Below are positions 37,566 to 46,488 of a stretch of DNA of 64,000 nucleotides, in pieces. The stretch is from Actinomadura rudentiformis. Its GTDB lineage: Bacteria; Actinomycetota; Actinomycetes; Streptosporangiales; Streptosporangiaceae. The translations under genes and the position numbers were made by a program. Position 1 is the first letter of the stretch, and each line of letters opens with the position of its first letter. The notes under the pieces are model-generated. The model was not told the DNA's origin. It did not search any database and saw nothing but the letters and a program-made list of their open reading frames with translations. Location of the stretch: NCBI RefSeq assembly GCF_008923185.1, contig NZ_WBMT01000016.1, forward strand, positions 124,001 through 188,000. Direction: 5' to 3'.

Positions 37566-37751
37566 GTGGACGACTGCCCGCGGTGCGGATGGCCCGAGGA
37601 CGAGACCTACCAAGTGCTGTCGAGGCACCTGACCTCCGACGGCGTCGTCAGCTACACGCGCTGTGCCTGCGGTGAGGTGCAGATGCGCTTCCAGCCCTAC
37701 GACCTCGGTCAGGTCGTCACGGCCGGGGGGTTGTCGCGGACGTCCCCCTGA
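37566..37751 (+). CDS. Zinc-ribbon miniprotein (61 aa)
   Basis: A 61-residue protein, MDDCPRCGWPEDETYQVLSR onward, with cysteines arranged CxxC at residues 4 and 7 and CxC near 33-35, so a small zinc ribbon is likely. The GTG at 37566 is the best start; a GGAGA lies somewhat far upstream. It precedes the Nramp-like carrier by 55 bp on the same strand. Function unknown; nucleic-acid binding or metal sensing are possibilities only. Confidence 0.6.
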   Translation: MDDCPRCGWPEDETYQVLSRHLTSDGVVSYTRCACGEVQMRFQPYDLGQVVTAGGLSRTSP

Positions 37752-37806
37752 CGGATCATCCGGGTGTCCGATCGATTCGGGGGCAGGTACGCCTGGGAGG
37801 CGAACC

Positions 37807-39312
37807 ATGGCCGACCACAGCCCCGATGACATCGAGACGCGCCCGCTGGGCGTCAGCCGTCCTGGCCTGGCGGTCGCGGACCTGCCCACGCCCGAGGAGG
37901 TGTTCGGCGTACGCAGGATCGGCCCGAAGGAGCTGTTCCGGTACGCCCTCGGCCCGAGCCTGATCGCGCTGGGGATCTCGATCGGCAGCGGCGAGTGGCT
38001 CCTGGGGCCGCAGGCGGTCGGCAAATACGGCTTCGAGGGCGTCGGCTGGGTCATCGTCGTCTCGGCCGTGCTCCAGACGCTCTACAACATCGAGTGCTCC
38101 CGCTACGTGGTCGCGACCGGTGAGGCGCCCGTCGTCGGCTGGGGGCGCGTCCCGCCCGGCTGGTTCCTGTGGGTGCCGATCTCGGTCTTCGTCGTCATCT
38201 TCGCGTTCATCGCCGGTGGCTGGGCCGCCTCCGCCGGGCAGGGGATGTACGCGCTCGTCCACGGCGAGATCCCCGGCAAGGGGGCCGAGGAGCCGCGGCT
38301 CTGGGCGATCGCGCTGCTGGTGCTCGTCTTCCTGATCACCGCGGCCGCCCGCCGGATCTCTCGCGCGCTGGAGCTGGCCAACTGGCTGATGGTCGGCACG
38401 ATCCTCACCGGCCTGCTGCTCATCGACCTGTTCATCGTCCCGTTCAGCGGCTGGTGGGAGGGCATCAAGGGCTTCGTCACCCCGGCGGCGCCGCCCGACG
38501 GCATCACGGCGACCGAGATCGGCGGCCTGGCCGGGTTCACCGCGCTCGCGTCCGGGCTCAACTGGTACGTGATGGGCCACTACCGCGACAAGGGCTACGG
38601 GATGGGCCACCGGACCGGGTTCATCGCCGGGCTCCGCGGCGAGCGGGCCAAGCTCCTGGACAGCGGCGTGACGTTCCCCGACGACGAGAAGAACGCGGCG
38701 CTGTGGAAGCGCTGGTACCGGCTGCTGTGCACGGACATGTGGGGCATCTTCTTCGCCGGCGCGATGCTGGGCATGCTGCTGCCAACGATCTTGATGGCGC
38801 GCGCGGTCGAGCTGTCCGGCAGCAAGCCGACGCAGGCGAACGTGCCGACCTTCGTGGCCGCCGCCCTCGACGAGGAGTACGGCCGGTGGCTCTTCTACGC
38901 CGCCCTGCTCCTGGGCGTTCTGATCCTCTTCTCCACCCAGCTCGGCATCTTCGAGGCGATGGTGAGAGTGACCACGGACGCCGCCCACGCCACCAGCCCG
39001 CGGCTCCGGGCGCTCCTGGAGGGCGACCCGCGCCGTTTCTACTACCCGTTCATGCTGGTCCTGCTGGTGATCATCTCGATCGTCCTGCATCTGGCGCTGC
39101 CGGTGAGCCTGGTGCAGTGGTCGGCGAACATGGTCAATCTGGGTGCCCTGATCTACCCGTTCATGCTCATCTACCTCAACACCAAGCTGCCGCGCGTCGC
39201 CCGGCCGAGGTGGTGGCACCACGTGGTCCTGGTGCTCAACTTCCTGTTCTTCGGGTTCTTCTTCGTGAACTTCGTCGCCGACTTCGTGGGCGACCCCTTG
39301 ATCACGTTCTGA
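37807..39312 (+). CDS. Nramp-like membrane carrier lacking the DPGN motif
   Basis: A 501-residue membrane protein with about 11-12 helices, related in layout to Nramp divalent-metal transporters. Where canonical Nramp helix 1 carries DPGN, this protein reads GISIGSGEW, and no MPH-type motif is seen in the region of helix 6. Transport of Mn or Fe therefore cannot be assumed; the protein may move another solute. The start is ATG at 37807 (MADHSPDDIETRPLG). It is preceded by the zinc-ribbon gene and ends 10 bp before the convergent glutamine synthetase-like gene. Confidence 0.72.
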   Translation: MADHSPDDIETRPLGVSRPGLAVADLPTPEEVFGVRRIGPKELFRYALGPSLIALGISIGSGEWLLGPQAVGKYGFEGVGWVIVVSAVLQTLYNIECSRYVVATGEAPVVGWGRVPPGWFLWVPISVFVVIFAFIAGGWAASAGQGMYALVHGEIPGKGAEEPRLWAIALLVLVFLITAAARRISRALELANWLMVGTILTGLLLIDLFIVPFSGWWEGIKGFVTPAAPPDGITATEIGGLAGFTALASGLNWYVMGHYRDKGYGMGHRTGFIAGLRGERAKLLDSGVTFPDDEKNAALWKRWYRLLCTDMWGIFFAGAMLGMLLPTILMARAVELSGSKPTQANVPTFVAAALDEEYGRWLFYAALLLGVLILFSTQLGIFEAMVRVTTDAAHATSPRLRALLEGDPRRFYYPFMLVLLVIISIVLHLALPVSLVQWSANMVNLGALIYPFMLIYLNTKLPRVARPRWWHHVVLVLNFLFFGFFFVNFVADFVGDPLITF

Positions 39313-39322
39313 GATCCGGACG

Positions 39323-40768
39323 TCAGTGCCGCCAGCGGGTGGTCGCGGCGATCTCCTCCGGCGACGCGTCCTCGAACAGGGCGATCTCGCCGCGCCGCAC
39401 GGTGGCGATCGTGTCGCTGAGCGCCTCGCCGAAGGCCGCCGGCAGCACCGGGTCGGACTCGAAGGCCGCCACCGACTCGGCCAGCGAGGAGGGCAGCTCG
39501 CTGATGCCCAGGCCGGCGCGTTCCATGAAGTCCAGCGTGGCCGGGTCCACGTCGACCGGTGGAGGCAGGGTCGCCTCGCCGGCGATGCCCGCGCGCCCGG
39601 CGGCGAGCAGTCCGGCCAGAGCCAGGTACGGGTTGGCGGAGGCGTCGAAGCACTTGACCTCCAGATTGGCCGCCGCCGCCCGTTCTCCCAGCGCGCCGGT
39701 GACAAATCGCAGCGCGGCCTCTCGGTTCTCCAGGCCCCAGCACGCGAAGGCTCCAGCCCAGTGGGACGGTATGAGCCTCAGGTAGCTCGCGACTGACGGC
39801 GCGCCCACGGCGAGCAGCGCGGGCAGATGGTCCAGGATGCCCGCCGTGAACGCCTCGCCCGCCGCGCTCATGCCGTACGGGCCCTCGCCGCCCGACATCG
39901 TGTTGACCGGACCCTCCGCCTCGTCCTCCCGCCACAGGCTCAGATGAACGTGGGCGCCGTTGCCGACCGACCCGGCGAGCACCTTGGGGGAGAACGAGGC
40001 GGCCAGCCCGTGCTCGAACGAGACCGCGCGGATCGTCTCCCGTACGAGCACGGCGGTGTCGGCCGCGCCTACCGGATTCTCCGCCGCCACCGAGAGCTCC
40101 AGTTGCCCCTCGGCGTACTCCGGATGGAGCTGCTCGACGGAGACCCCCGTCGCGGCGAGCGCCTTGAGCAGGTCCCGGAGATAGCCCGACAGCTCGGAGA
40201 TGCGCGTCATCCCGTACGCGGGACCGTTGCACGCCGGGGTGAAGTCCTCCCAGTCCGAGCCGTCCCCCTCCCCGTCGTCGCCGTCGGACACGGCCCATTC
40301 GATCTCGAACGCGGCGCGCACCGAGCATCCCTGCTCGGCCAGCCGGGCGACCTCGCGGCGCAGCGCCGCCCGCGCGTCCACCGGATGCTCGGCGCCCTCC
40401 TGGGTGAACCGGTCGGCCGGGGCCCACGCCCACCCCGGCAACGCGGCCATCGGGACGAGGCGGTCAAGATCGGGATGGAGGCGCAGATCGCCCGTGGGCC
40501 CGCCCACGTAGCGGCCGGAGACGATCGAATCGTCCAGCAGGAAGACGTCGAACACCGGCGACATGCCGACGCCCCACGAGGCCGCATGCGGGAGGCGGGT
40601 CACCGGCACCGTCTTGGTGCGGGTGATTCCGCTGACGTCGACCCAGGTCAGCGCCACCGCGACGATGTCGCCGCGATCCAGGTCCGCCGCCAGCTCCGCG
40701 GCCCGCGCGCCGCGCTCGGCACGCTCATCCGCATCCAGGACGAGCCGGGCGTCCGGGCTGGTCTCCAT
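39323..40768 (-). CDS. Glutamine synthetase-like gamma-glutamyl ligase
   Basis: A 481-residue GS-fold ligase. The N-terminal part has VTWVDVSGITRTKTVPV-type residues seen in GlnA-like polyamine, ethanolamine or FluG-type enzymes. Metal and substrate segments are visible in AAFEIEWAVSD, EGQLELSV, GNGAHVHLSLW and DASANPYLALAGLLAAG. It probably glutamylates an amine other than ammonia; the N-terminus differs from true GlnA. It is divergent from an amidohydrolase gene across 123 bp with two direct CCGTTTCAC repeats. Together they resemble the two halves of fungal FluG. Confidence 0.82.
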   Translation of the reverse strand: METSPDARLVLDADERAERGARAAELAADLDRGDIVAVALTWVDVSGITRTKTVPVTRLPHAASWGVGMSPVFDVFLLDDSIVSGRYVGGPTGDLRLHPDLDRLVPMAALPGWAWAPADRFTQEGAEHPVDARAALRREVARLAEQGCSVRAAFEIEWAVSDGDDGEGDGSDWEDFTPACNGPAYGMTRISELSGYLRDLLKALAATGVSVEQLHPEYAEGQLELSVAAENPVGAADTAVLVRETIRAVSFEHGLAASFSPKVLAGSVGNGAHVHLSLWREDEAEGPVNTMSGGEGPYGMSAAGEAFTAGILDHLPALLAVGAPSVASYLRLIPSHWAGAFACWGLENREAALRFVTGALGERAAAANLEVKCFDASANPYLALAGLLAAGRAGIAGEATLPPPVDVDPATLDFMERAGLGISELPSSLAESVAAFESDPVLPAAFGEALSDTIATVRRGEIALFEDASPEEIAATTRWRH

Positions 40769-40833
40769 GTGCGCTCCCCGCTGCCGGTGGCGTTGGAATC
40801 GGTCGGTACGGGCATCGTACGGAGACGACCACT

Positions 40834-40863
40834 CCGTTTCACGGAGCGACCGTCCCGTTTCAC
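40834..40863. promoter_or_regulatory. Direct repeats CCGTTTCAC in divergent promoter
   Basis: CCGTTTCAC occurs at 40834-40842 and 40855-40863, 21 bp apart (two helical turns), each followed by SGAG. The first is also within the dyad CTCCGT-TTC-ACGGAG. The pair sits between the glutamine synthetase-like and amidohydrolase genes and probably binds a shared regulator. Confidence 0.5.
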
Positions 40864-40891
40864 CGAGGGAAGACCGAGGGAAGGAGGCGTG

Positions 40892-42061
40892 GTGCAGGAA
40901 TGGCTGGGGGCACTGCGGCTGATAGATCACCACTGCCACGGGGTGCTTGATCGCGACCTCGAACCCGCGGAGTTCGAGGCCCTGCTCACGGAGGCGGACG
41001 AACCGGGCACCGAACTGAGCGGGAGCCTGTGGGACACGCAGGTCGGCTTCGCTCTGCGCCGCTGGTGCGCGCCCGTGCTGGGGCTGCCCGCGCACGCCTC
41101 GCCTGATGATTACCTCGCCCGGCGCATGGAGCTGGGAGCGGACGAGGTCAATCGGCGCTTCCTCACGGCGGCTGCGCTCGACGTTCTCTGCGTCGACACC
41201 GGCTACACGCCGCAGGCCATGCTGGAGCCCCCGGCGCTGGGAAAGCTGGCCGGTGCCCGCGCTTACGAAGTCGTGCGGCTGGAACGGCTTGCCGAGGACG
41301 CGGTCGCGGACGAGGTCAGCGCGGCGGCCTTCGCCGGGGAGGTGAGGTCGCGGTTGAACGCGAAGGTGCGGTCGGAGAGCGTCGTCGGCTGCAAGTCCAT
41401 CGCGGCCTACCGGGCGGGCCTGGAGCTGTCAGGGGAGCGTCCGACGGGGGCAGAGGTCACCTCGGCGGCGGGGCGGCTCCTGCGCGAAGCCGACCGCGCC
41501 ATGGCGGGACGCAGCGCCCCGCCGCGCGTGTCGGACGAGGTCCTGCATCGTTTCCTGGTGTGGTGCTCGGTCGACGCGGGGCTGCCCGTGCAGTTCCACG
41601 TGGGATACGGGGACGCCGACGCCGACCTCCGGCGCGGGGATCCGCTGCTGCTCACGAGCCTGCTCCAGGCGGTGGCGCCGACCGGCGTGCCGGTGATGTT
41701 GCTGCACAACTACCCGTTCCACCGGCACGCCGGATACCTCGCGCAGGTCTTCCCGAACGTCTTCGTGGACGTCGGGCTCGCCACCCACAACCTCGGTCAC
41801 CGGGCGCCCACACTGATCGCTGAGCTGCTGGAGCTGGCGCCGTTCGGCAAGGTGCTCTATTCCTCCGACGCGTTCGGCCTGGCCGAGCTCTACCACCTGG
41901 GCGCGCTGCTGTTCCGGCGCGGGCTCGGCGCTTACCTGGGCTCCGGCGTCGAGGACGGCGCGTGGACAGAGGAGGATGCAGTAAGGGTGGGGGAGCTCGT
42001 GGCGTCCGGCAACGCCCGCCGCGCGTACCGCCTTCCTCAAGCACAGGAGCAGGCGCACTAG
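40892..42061 (+). CDS. Amidohydrolase family protein (FluG N-domain-like)
   Basis: A 389-residue TIM-barrel hydrolase. The metal site begins with LIDHHCHGV near residues 10-18. The C-terminal VLYSSDAFGLAELY gives the late aspartate. The order and the pairing with a GS-like ligase match the amidohydrolase half of FluG proteins, which may hydrolyse gamma-glutamyl amides. GTG at 40892 is chosen with AGGAGG four bases upstream; GTG at 40889 is nearly equal. The pirin gene follows after 49 bp. Confidence 0.8.
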   Translation: MQEWLGALRLIDHHCHGVLDRDLEPAEFEALLTEADEPGTELSGSLWDTQVGFALRRWCAPVLGLPAHASPDDYLARRMELGADEVNRRFLTAAALDVLCVDTGYTPQAMLEPPALGKLAGARAYEVVRLERLAEDAVADEVSAAAFAGEVRSRLNAKVRSESVVGCKSIAAYRAGLELSGERPTGAEVTSAAGRLLREADRAMAGRSAPPRVSDEVLHRFLVWCSVDAGLPVQFHVGYGDADADLRRGDPLLLTSLLQAVAPTGVPVMLLHNYPFHRHAGYLAQVFPNVFVDVGLATHNLGHRAPTLIAELLELAPFGKVLYSSDAFGLAELYHLGALLFRRGLGAYLGSGVEDGAWTEEDAVRVGELVASGNARRAYRLPQAQEQAH

Positions 42062-42110
42062 GATGCCAGAACAAGATCGTTGAGGATTCAATCATCATGG
42101 AGACGGCCGA

Positions 42111-43094
42111 ATGAGCAATCTTGACGTCCGGCCCCCGCTGACCGAATGCGGCGGCCGCGCGGATGTGGCGGCCGAGCCGGTGCGCGAGCTGCTGCAGGGC
42201 CGCTCCGTCCAGCTCGGCGAGAGCGGCGAGGTCCGCAGGCTGCTGCCGACCCTGGGCCGCCGCATGGTCGGCGCCTGGTGCTTCGTCGATCACTACGGGC
42301 CCGACGACATCGTCGACCAGCCGGGCATGCAGGTCCCGCCGCACCCGCACATCGGGCTCCAGACGGTGAGCTGGCTGCTGGACGGCGAGGTGCTGCACCG
42401 CGACAGTCTCGGCAGCCTCCAGACGCTGCGGCCCGGGACGCTCGGCGTGATGACCGCGGGCAACGGCATCGCGCACTCCGAGGAGTCGCCGGCGGCCCAC
42501 TCGGCGACGCTGCACGGCGCGCAGCTGTGGGTCGCGCTCCCGGACGGCGCCCGCGCCACCGAACCGCGCTGGGACTTCCACGCTGATCTCCCGGTGCTGG
42601 AGGACGGCGCCCTGCGCGCCACCGTCTTCATGGGCGAGATGTCGGGCGCCAGATCGGCCGGGACGGCCTTCTCACCGCTCGTCGGTGTGGACCTCACTCT
42701 GGCGGCGGGAGGAGACGCGCGGCTGCCGCTGGAGCCGGACTTCGAGTACGCGGTCCTCACGACCTTGGGGGTGGCGAACGTGGACGGCGTGGACCTGGCG
42801 CCCGGCTCGCTGCTCTATCTCGGCTGCGGGCGGTCGGAGCTCCAGGTGAGCGCGGCGACGGCGAGCCACATGCTGCTCCTCGGCGGCGAGCCGTTCGCCG
42901 AGGAGATCGTCATGTGGTGGAACTTCGTCGCCCGCACCGGCGAGGAGATCGATGCCGCGCGCACGGACTGGATGAACGCGGACACGTTGAAAGCAGGCTC
43001 ACGCTTCGGCGAGGTGCGTGGCTACGCAGGCGACCGGTTGCCCGCGCCCGCGCTTCCGACCACCCGGCTCAAGCCCCGCGGCCGTGTCCGCTGA
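42111..43094 (+). CDS. Pirin family protein
   Basis: A 327-residue bicupin. The metal ligands lie in PPHPHIGLQT and AHSEESP, matching the His, His, His, Glu set of pirin. Pirins act as iron-dependent quercetinases or redox cofactors; the role here is unknown. It has the full bicupin length. Its 3' end overlaps the next gene (FAD oxidoreductase) by 11 bases if the GTG at 43084 is used there, so the two are probably cotranscribed. Confidence 0.87.
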   Translation: MSNLDVRPPLTECGGRADVAAEPVRELLQGRSVQLGESGEVRRLLPTLGRRMVGAWCFVDHYGPDDIVDQPGMQVPPHPHIGLQTVSWLLDGEVLHRDSLGSLQTLRPGTLGVMTAGNGIAHSEESPAAHSATLHGAQLWVALPDGARATEPRWDFHADLPVLEDGALRATVFMGEMSGARSAGTAFSPLVGVDLTLAAGGDARLPLEPDFEYAVLTTLGVANVDGVDLAPGSLLYLGCGRSELQVSAATASHMLLLGGEPFAEEIVMWWNFVARTGEEIDAARTDWMNADTLKAGSRFGEVRGYAGDRLPAPALPTTRLKPRGRVR

Positions 43095-44481
43095 GCGCGG
43101 GGCGTCGCGCGGGCGCGAGCGGCTCGTCGTCATCGGCGGCGACGCGGCGGGGATGAGTGCGGCGTCCGCGGCCCGTCGCGGACGCGGGCCGGACGAGCTG
43201 GAGATCATGGTCTTCGAGCGCGGCTGCCACACCTCCTACTCCGCGTGCGGCATCCCCTACTTCATCGGCGGGCACGTCGACGCCCTGGACGACCTGATCG
43301 TGCGGACCCCCGCGGAGTTCCGTTCCAAGCAGGACATCGACGTCCGCACCCGGCACGAGGTCACCGAGATCGACCTTGACCGGCGGGCCGTGCGGGTCCG
43401 CGACCTCGACAGCGGAGCCGAACGCCAGGAGGGCTTCGACCAGTTGCTGATCGCCACCGGTGCGGTCCCGCGGCGGCCCAGGCTTCCCGGGGCGGACGCC
43501 GAGGGCGTCCACGGCGTCCAGATCCTGGACGACGGGATCGCGATCCGCCGTGCCCTGGACGAGGACCGGCCTCGGCACGCGGTCGTCGTGGGCGGTGGAT
43601 ACATCGGGCTGGAGATGGCCGAGGCGCTCGTGGAGGCCGGGCTGGAGGTCAGCCTTGTCGACGGCGCCTCCCAGCCGATGCGCACCCTGGACCCCGACAT
43701 GGGCGAGCTCGTCGCGGACGCTCTCCGCGGTGTCGGTGTCAGCCTCTACCTGGGCGAACGCGTCGAGGCGTTCGAGACCTCCGGCGACCGCGTCCGGGCG
43801 GTCGTCACCCCGCAGCGCACGCTCGACGCCGACCTGGTGGTCCTCGGCATGGGCGTCCGGCCGAACTCCGATCTGGCCGAGGCGGCGGGCATCGCGGTCG
43901 GGCCGACCGGCGGGATCATCACCGACCGCCGGATGCGGACCCGCACCGAGGGCGTGTGGGCCGCCGGAGACTGCGTGGAGACCCGCCATCTGGTGTCGGG
44001 TGAGCCGGTGGCGATCGCGCTCGGCACACACGCCAACAAGCAGGGCCGCGTGGCGGGGCTCAATCTCGGCGGCGGCTACGCGACGTTCCCCGGCGTGGTC
44101 GGCACGGCCGTGTCGAAGATCTGCCATGTCGAGGTCGCCCGGACCGGGCTGAACGAGGCGGAGGCCGCCGCGGCGAGGTTCGAGTCGCTGAGCGTCGTGG
44201 TGGAGTCGACGACGCGGGCCGGCTACTACCCGGGCACCACTCCGATGAAGACCAAGCTCATCGTCGAGAAACGGTCCGGCCGCCTGCTGGGCGCCCAGAT
44301 CGTGGGCGAGGAGAACGCCGCCAAGCGCATCGACGGCCTGGCCATCGCGCTCTGGAGCCAGATGACGGTCGAGGAGATGACCGGTCTCGACCTGGGATAC
44401 GCGCCGCCCTTCTCGCCCGTGTGGGATCCCGTGCTGATCGCCGCCCGCAAGGCCGCGGACAAGGTCGAAGGGCACCGCTGA
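43084..44481 (+). CDS. CoA-disulfide reductase/NADH oxidase-like flavoprotein
   Basis: A 465-residue pyridine nucleotide-disulfide oxidoreductase. VVIGGDAAGMSAAS binds FAD and VVVGGGYIGLEMAEAL binds NAD(P). The single redox cysteine is in YSACGIPYFIGG (about residue 51), as in CoA-disulfide reductase and NADH oxidase/peroxidase. The C-terminal dimer domain with GTTPMKTKLIVEKRSGRLLGA is intact. It probably reduces CoA-disulfides, persulfides or peroxides. The start is uncertain: GTG at 43084 overlaps the pirin stop and has no clear ribosome site. Confidence 0.83.
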   Translation: MSAERGASRGRERLVVIGGDAAGMSAASAARRGRGPDELEIMVFERGCHTSYSACGIPYFIGGHVDALDDLIVRTPAEFRSKQDIDVRTRHEVTEIDLDRRAVRVRDLDSGAERQEGFDQLLIATGAVPRRPRLPGADAEGVHGVQILDDGIAIRRALDEDRPRHAVVVGGGYIGLEMAEALVEAGLEVSLVDGASQPMRTLDPDMGELVADALRGVGVSLYLGERVEAFETSGDRVRAVVTPQRTLDADLVVLGMGVRPNSDLAEAAGIAVGPTGGIITDRRMRTRTEGVWAAGDCVETRHLVSGEPVAIALGTHANKQGRVAGLNLGGGYATFPGVVGTAVSKICHVEVARTGLNEAEAAAARFESLSVVVESTTRAGYYPGTTPMKTKLIVEKRSGRLLGAQIVGEENAAKRIDGLAIALWSQMTVEEMTGLDLGYAPPFSPVWDPVLIAARKAADKVEGHR

Positions 44482-44519
44482 GCGGTCGCGAAGAAGGCTT
44501 GTCGAGTCCCGCCGCGCCG

Positions 44520-44545
44520 TCGTATATTCGTAAACGAATATACGA
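44520..44545. promoter_or_regulatory. PadR autoregulatory palindrome
   Basis: TCGTATATTCGT (44520-44531) and ACGAATATACGA (44534-44545) are perfect 12-bp arms around AA, ending six bases before the PadR ATG. It is AT-rich against the local background and very likely the PadR operator. Confidence 0.8.
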
Positions 44546-44551
44546 ACGCGG

Positions 44552-45295
44552 ATGGATGACACGATGCCGGGACGACGCACGAGCACGAGCCCGCTGGCGC
44601 TGGCGGTGCTGTCCACGCTGATCGAACGGCCGATGCATCCGTACGAGATCGCGCAACGGCTCAAGCACCGGGGCAAGGACCAGAGCATCAAGATCCGCTA
44701 CGGGTCGCTCTACACCGTCGTCCAGAACCTGGCCGACCGGGAGCTCGTCGAGGCCGAGGGCACGGCGCGGGCCGGGCGGCGCCCGGAGCGCACCGTCTAC
44801 CGGATCACCGAGGCCGGTCGGGCCGAGCTGACCGAGCGCCTGCGGGAGCTGGTCCGCACGCCCGCCAAGGAGTACCCGCTGTTCGAGGCGGCGCTCTCCC
44901 TGGTGATCGTGCTGCCCCCGGACGAGGTCGCCGGCCTGCTCGCCGAACGGCTGCGCACCCTGGAGAAGGAGATGACCGCGGCCCGTGCCACGCTGGCCGA
45001 CCTGATGGTGGGGCAGGGCATGCCGCGGCTCTTCCTGCTGGAGGGCGAGTACGCCCTGGCGCTCAAGCAGGCCGAGGCCGACTGGGTGCGCGCCATGGTC
45101 ACCGAGCTGGCCGACGGCTCGTTCGAAGGGCTCGCCGACTGGCGCACCTGGCATGAGACCAGCGAGCTCCCCGCCGAGATGCGGCAGACCGAGTGGTTCA
45201 AGGCCGACCAGGCCCTGCTTGGCGAGGAACCGGCACTGCTCCAGGAACCGGCACTGCTCCACGAGGAGAACGACGAAAGCGAGGGCTCCGCCTGA
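44552..45295 (+). CDS. PadR family transcriptional regulator
   Basis: A 247-residue regulator. The N-terminal winged helix (SPLALAVLSTLIERPMHPYEIA; YGSLYTVVQNLADRELVE) is followed by a long helical dimerisation domain, as in the larger PadR subgroup. The C-terminus ends in short EEPALLQEPALLHEE repeats. It binds the palindrome overlapping its own promoter and probably represses the downstream DrrAB-type exporter until a drug is present. Start ATG 44552, with an in-frame ATG at 44564 as alternative. Confidence 0.87.
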   Translation: MDDTMPGRRTSTSPLALAVLSTLIERPMHPYEIAQRLKHRGKDQSIKIRYGSLYTVVQNLADRELVEAEGTARAGRRPERTVYRITEAGRAELTERLRELVRTPAKEYPLFEAALSLVIVLPPDEVAGLLAERLRTLEKEMTAARATLADLMVGQGMPRLFLLEGEYALALKQAEADWVRAMVTELADGSFEGLADWRTWHETSELPAEMRQTEWFKADQALLGEEPALLQEPALLHEENDESEGSA

Positions 45296-45389
45296 CCCGA
45301 ATCCCTGCTTGACGCAGAATCCCCCGGCACGGTGTTCTTCTCCGCCAAGATCCGAGCACCGCACCGGGGCCGCCACACCGTCGTGCCAG

Positions 45390-45435
45390 CGACGGAGGTG
45401 CGTTGCGCCCAGCCTACAGAGGGCGACCTCCGTCG
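45390..45435. repeat. 10-bp inverted repeat before the exporter operon
   Basis: CGACGGAGGT (45390-45399) and ACCTCCGTCG (45426-45435) are perfect arms around 26 bp in the 191-bp gap between padR and the ABC ATPase. In RNA it would make a stem upstream of the ribosome site. It could also be a regulator site. Confidence 0.5.
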
Positions 45436-45486
45436 ATCGGCGTGACCGAAGCACCCGAACCCATCGAACGGAGGAGCGGCAGAGCC

Positions 45487-46488
45487 ATGCCATCTTCAGC
45501 CGCCATCGAGGCGCAGGGCCTCGTCAAGACCTATGCCGTACGCGGCGACAAGGAAGGCGTCCGGGCCCTCGACGGGCTCGACGTCACCGTCCCGCGCGGA
45601 GCCGTCTTCGGGCTCCTCGGCCCGAACGGCGCCGGCAAGTCCACCACGATCAAGATCCTCACGACGCTCGCCCGCCCCGATGAGGGGACGGCGATCGTCG
45701 ACGGCATCGACGTGCTCCGCCGCCCCGACCGGGTCCGGCGCGCCATCGGCGTCGTCGCGCAGCGTTCCGGGGCCGACCCCGGCGCCACCGGCCGCGAGAA
45801 CCTCGTCCTCCAGGGCCGCCTCCACGGCCTCGGAGCGAACGCGGCGTCCCGCGCCGACGAGCTCCTCGCCCGCTTCGGCCTGACCGGTGCGGCCGGGCGG
45901 CTGGTGAAGACGTACTCCGGCGGCATGCAGCGGCGCCTGGACGTGGCGCTCGGGCTGGTGCACCGGCCCGAGGTGCTCTTCCTCGACGAGCCGACCACCG
46001 GCCTCGACCCCGAGTCGCGCGCCGCGATGTGGGAGGAGATCACGCGCCTCGCCGGCGAGGACGGCATGACCGTCCTCCTGACCACCCACTACCTCGAAGA
46101 GGCCGACCGGCTCGCGGGCCGCATCGCCATCGTCGACCGCGGCCGCGTCGTCGCCGAGGGGCCGCCGGACGAGCTCAAGGGAGCGTTGCACGGCGACGTC
46201 GTCCACCTGGAGCTGGCGGCGGAGACCGACCCGGCCGCCGCCCGCTCCGCCCTGCAAGATCTGCAGGGCATACGGAACGTCCTCGTCGCCGGCGACGCCA
46301 TCAGCGCCCGCAGCGACGACGGCGCGTCGGCCGTACCCGCCATCCTGGCCGCGCTCCAGACCGCAGGGGCACCCGCGGCCTCCGTGACGGTCGCCCGCCC
46401 GTCGCTCGACGACGTCTACCTGCGCCTCACCGGGCGCCGCTACAGCGAATCCGAGGATCTCGTCGCCGAGGGGGCGAACCGCTCATGA
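45487..46488 (+). CDS. ABC exporter ATPase, DrrA family
   Basis: A 333-residue ATPase of the daunorubicin-resistance type. Walker A GPNGAGKST, signature YSGGMQRRLD and Walker B VLFLDEPTTGLDP are intact. The C-terminal extension ending RPSLDDVYLRLTGR is typical of DrrA. It powers export by the permease encoded next, with a four-base ATGA overlap. The start is ATG at 45487 (MPSSAAIEAQGLVKTY). PadR upstream is the likely regulator. Confidence 0.9.
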   Translation: MPSSAAIEAQGLVKTYAVRGDKEGVRALDGLDVTVPRGAVFGLLGPNGAGKSTTIKILTTLARPDEGTAIVDGIDVLRRPDRVRRAIGVVAQRSGADPGATGRENLVLQGRLHGLGANAASRADELLARFGLTGAAGRLVKTYSGGMQRRLDVALGLVHRPEVLFLDEPTTGLDPESRAAMWEEITRLAGEDGMTVLLTTHYLEEADRLAGRIAIVDRGRVVAEGPPDELKGALHGDVVHLELAAETDPAAARSALQDLQGIRNVLVAGDAISARSDDGASAVPAILAALQTAGAPAASVTVARPSLDDVYLRLTGRRYSESEDLVAEGANRS

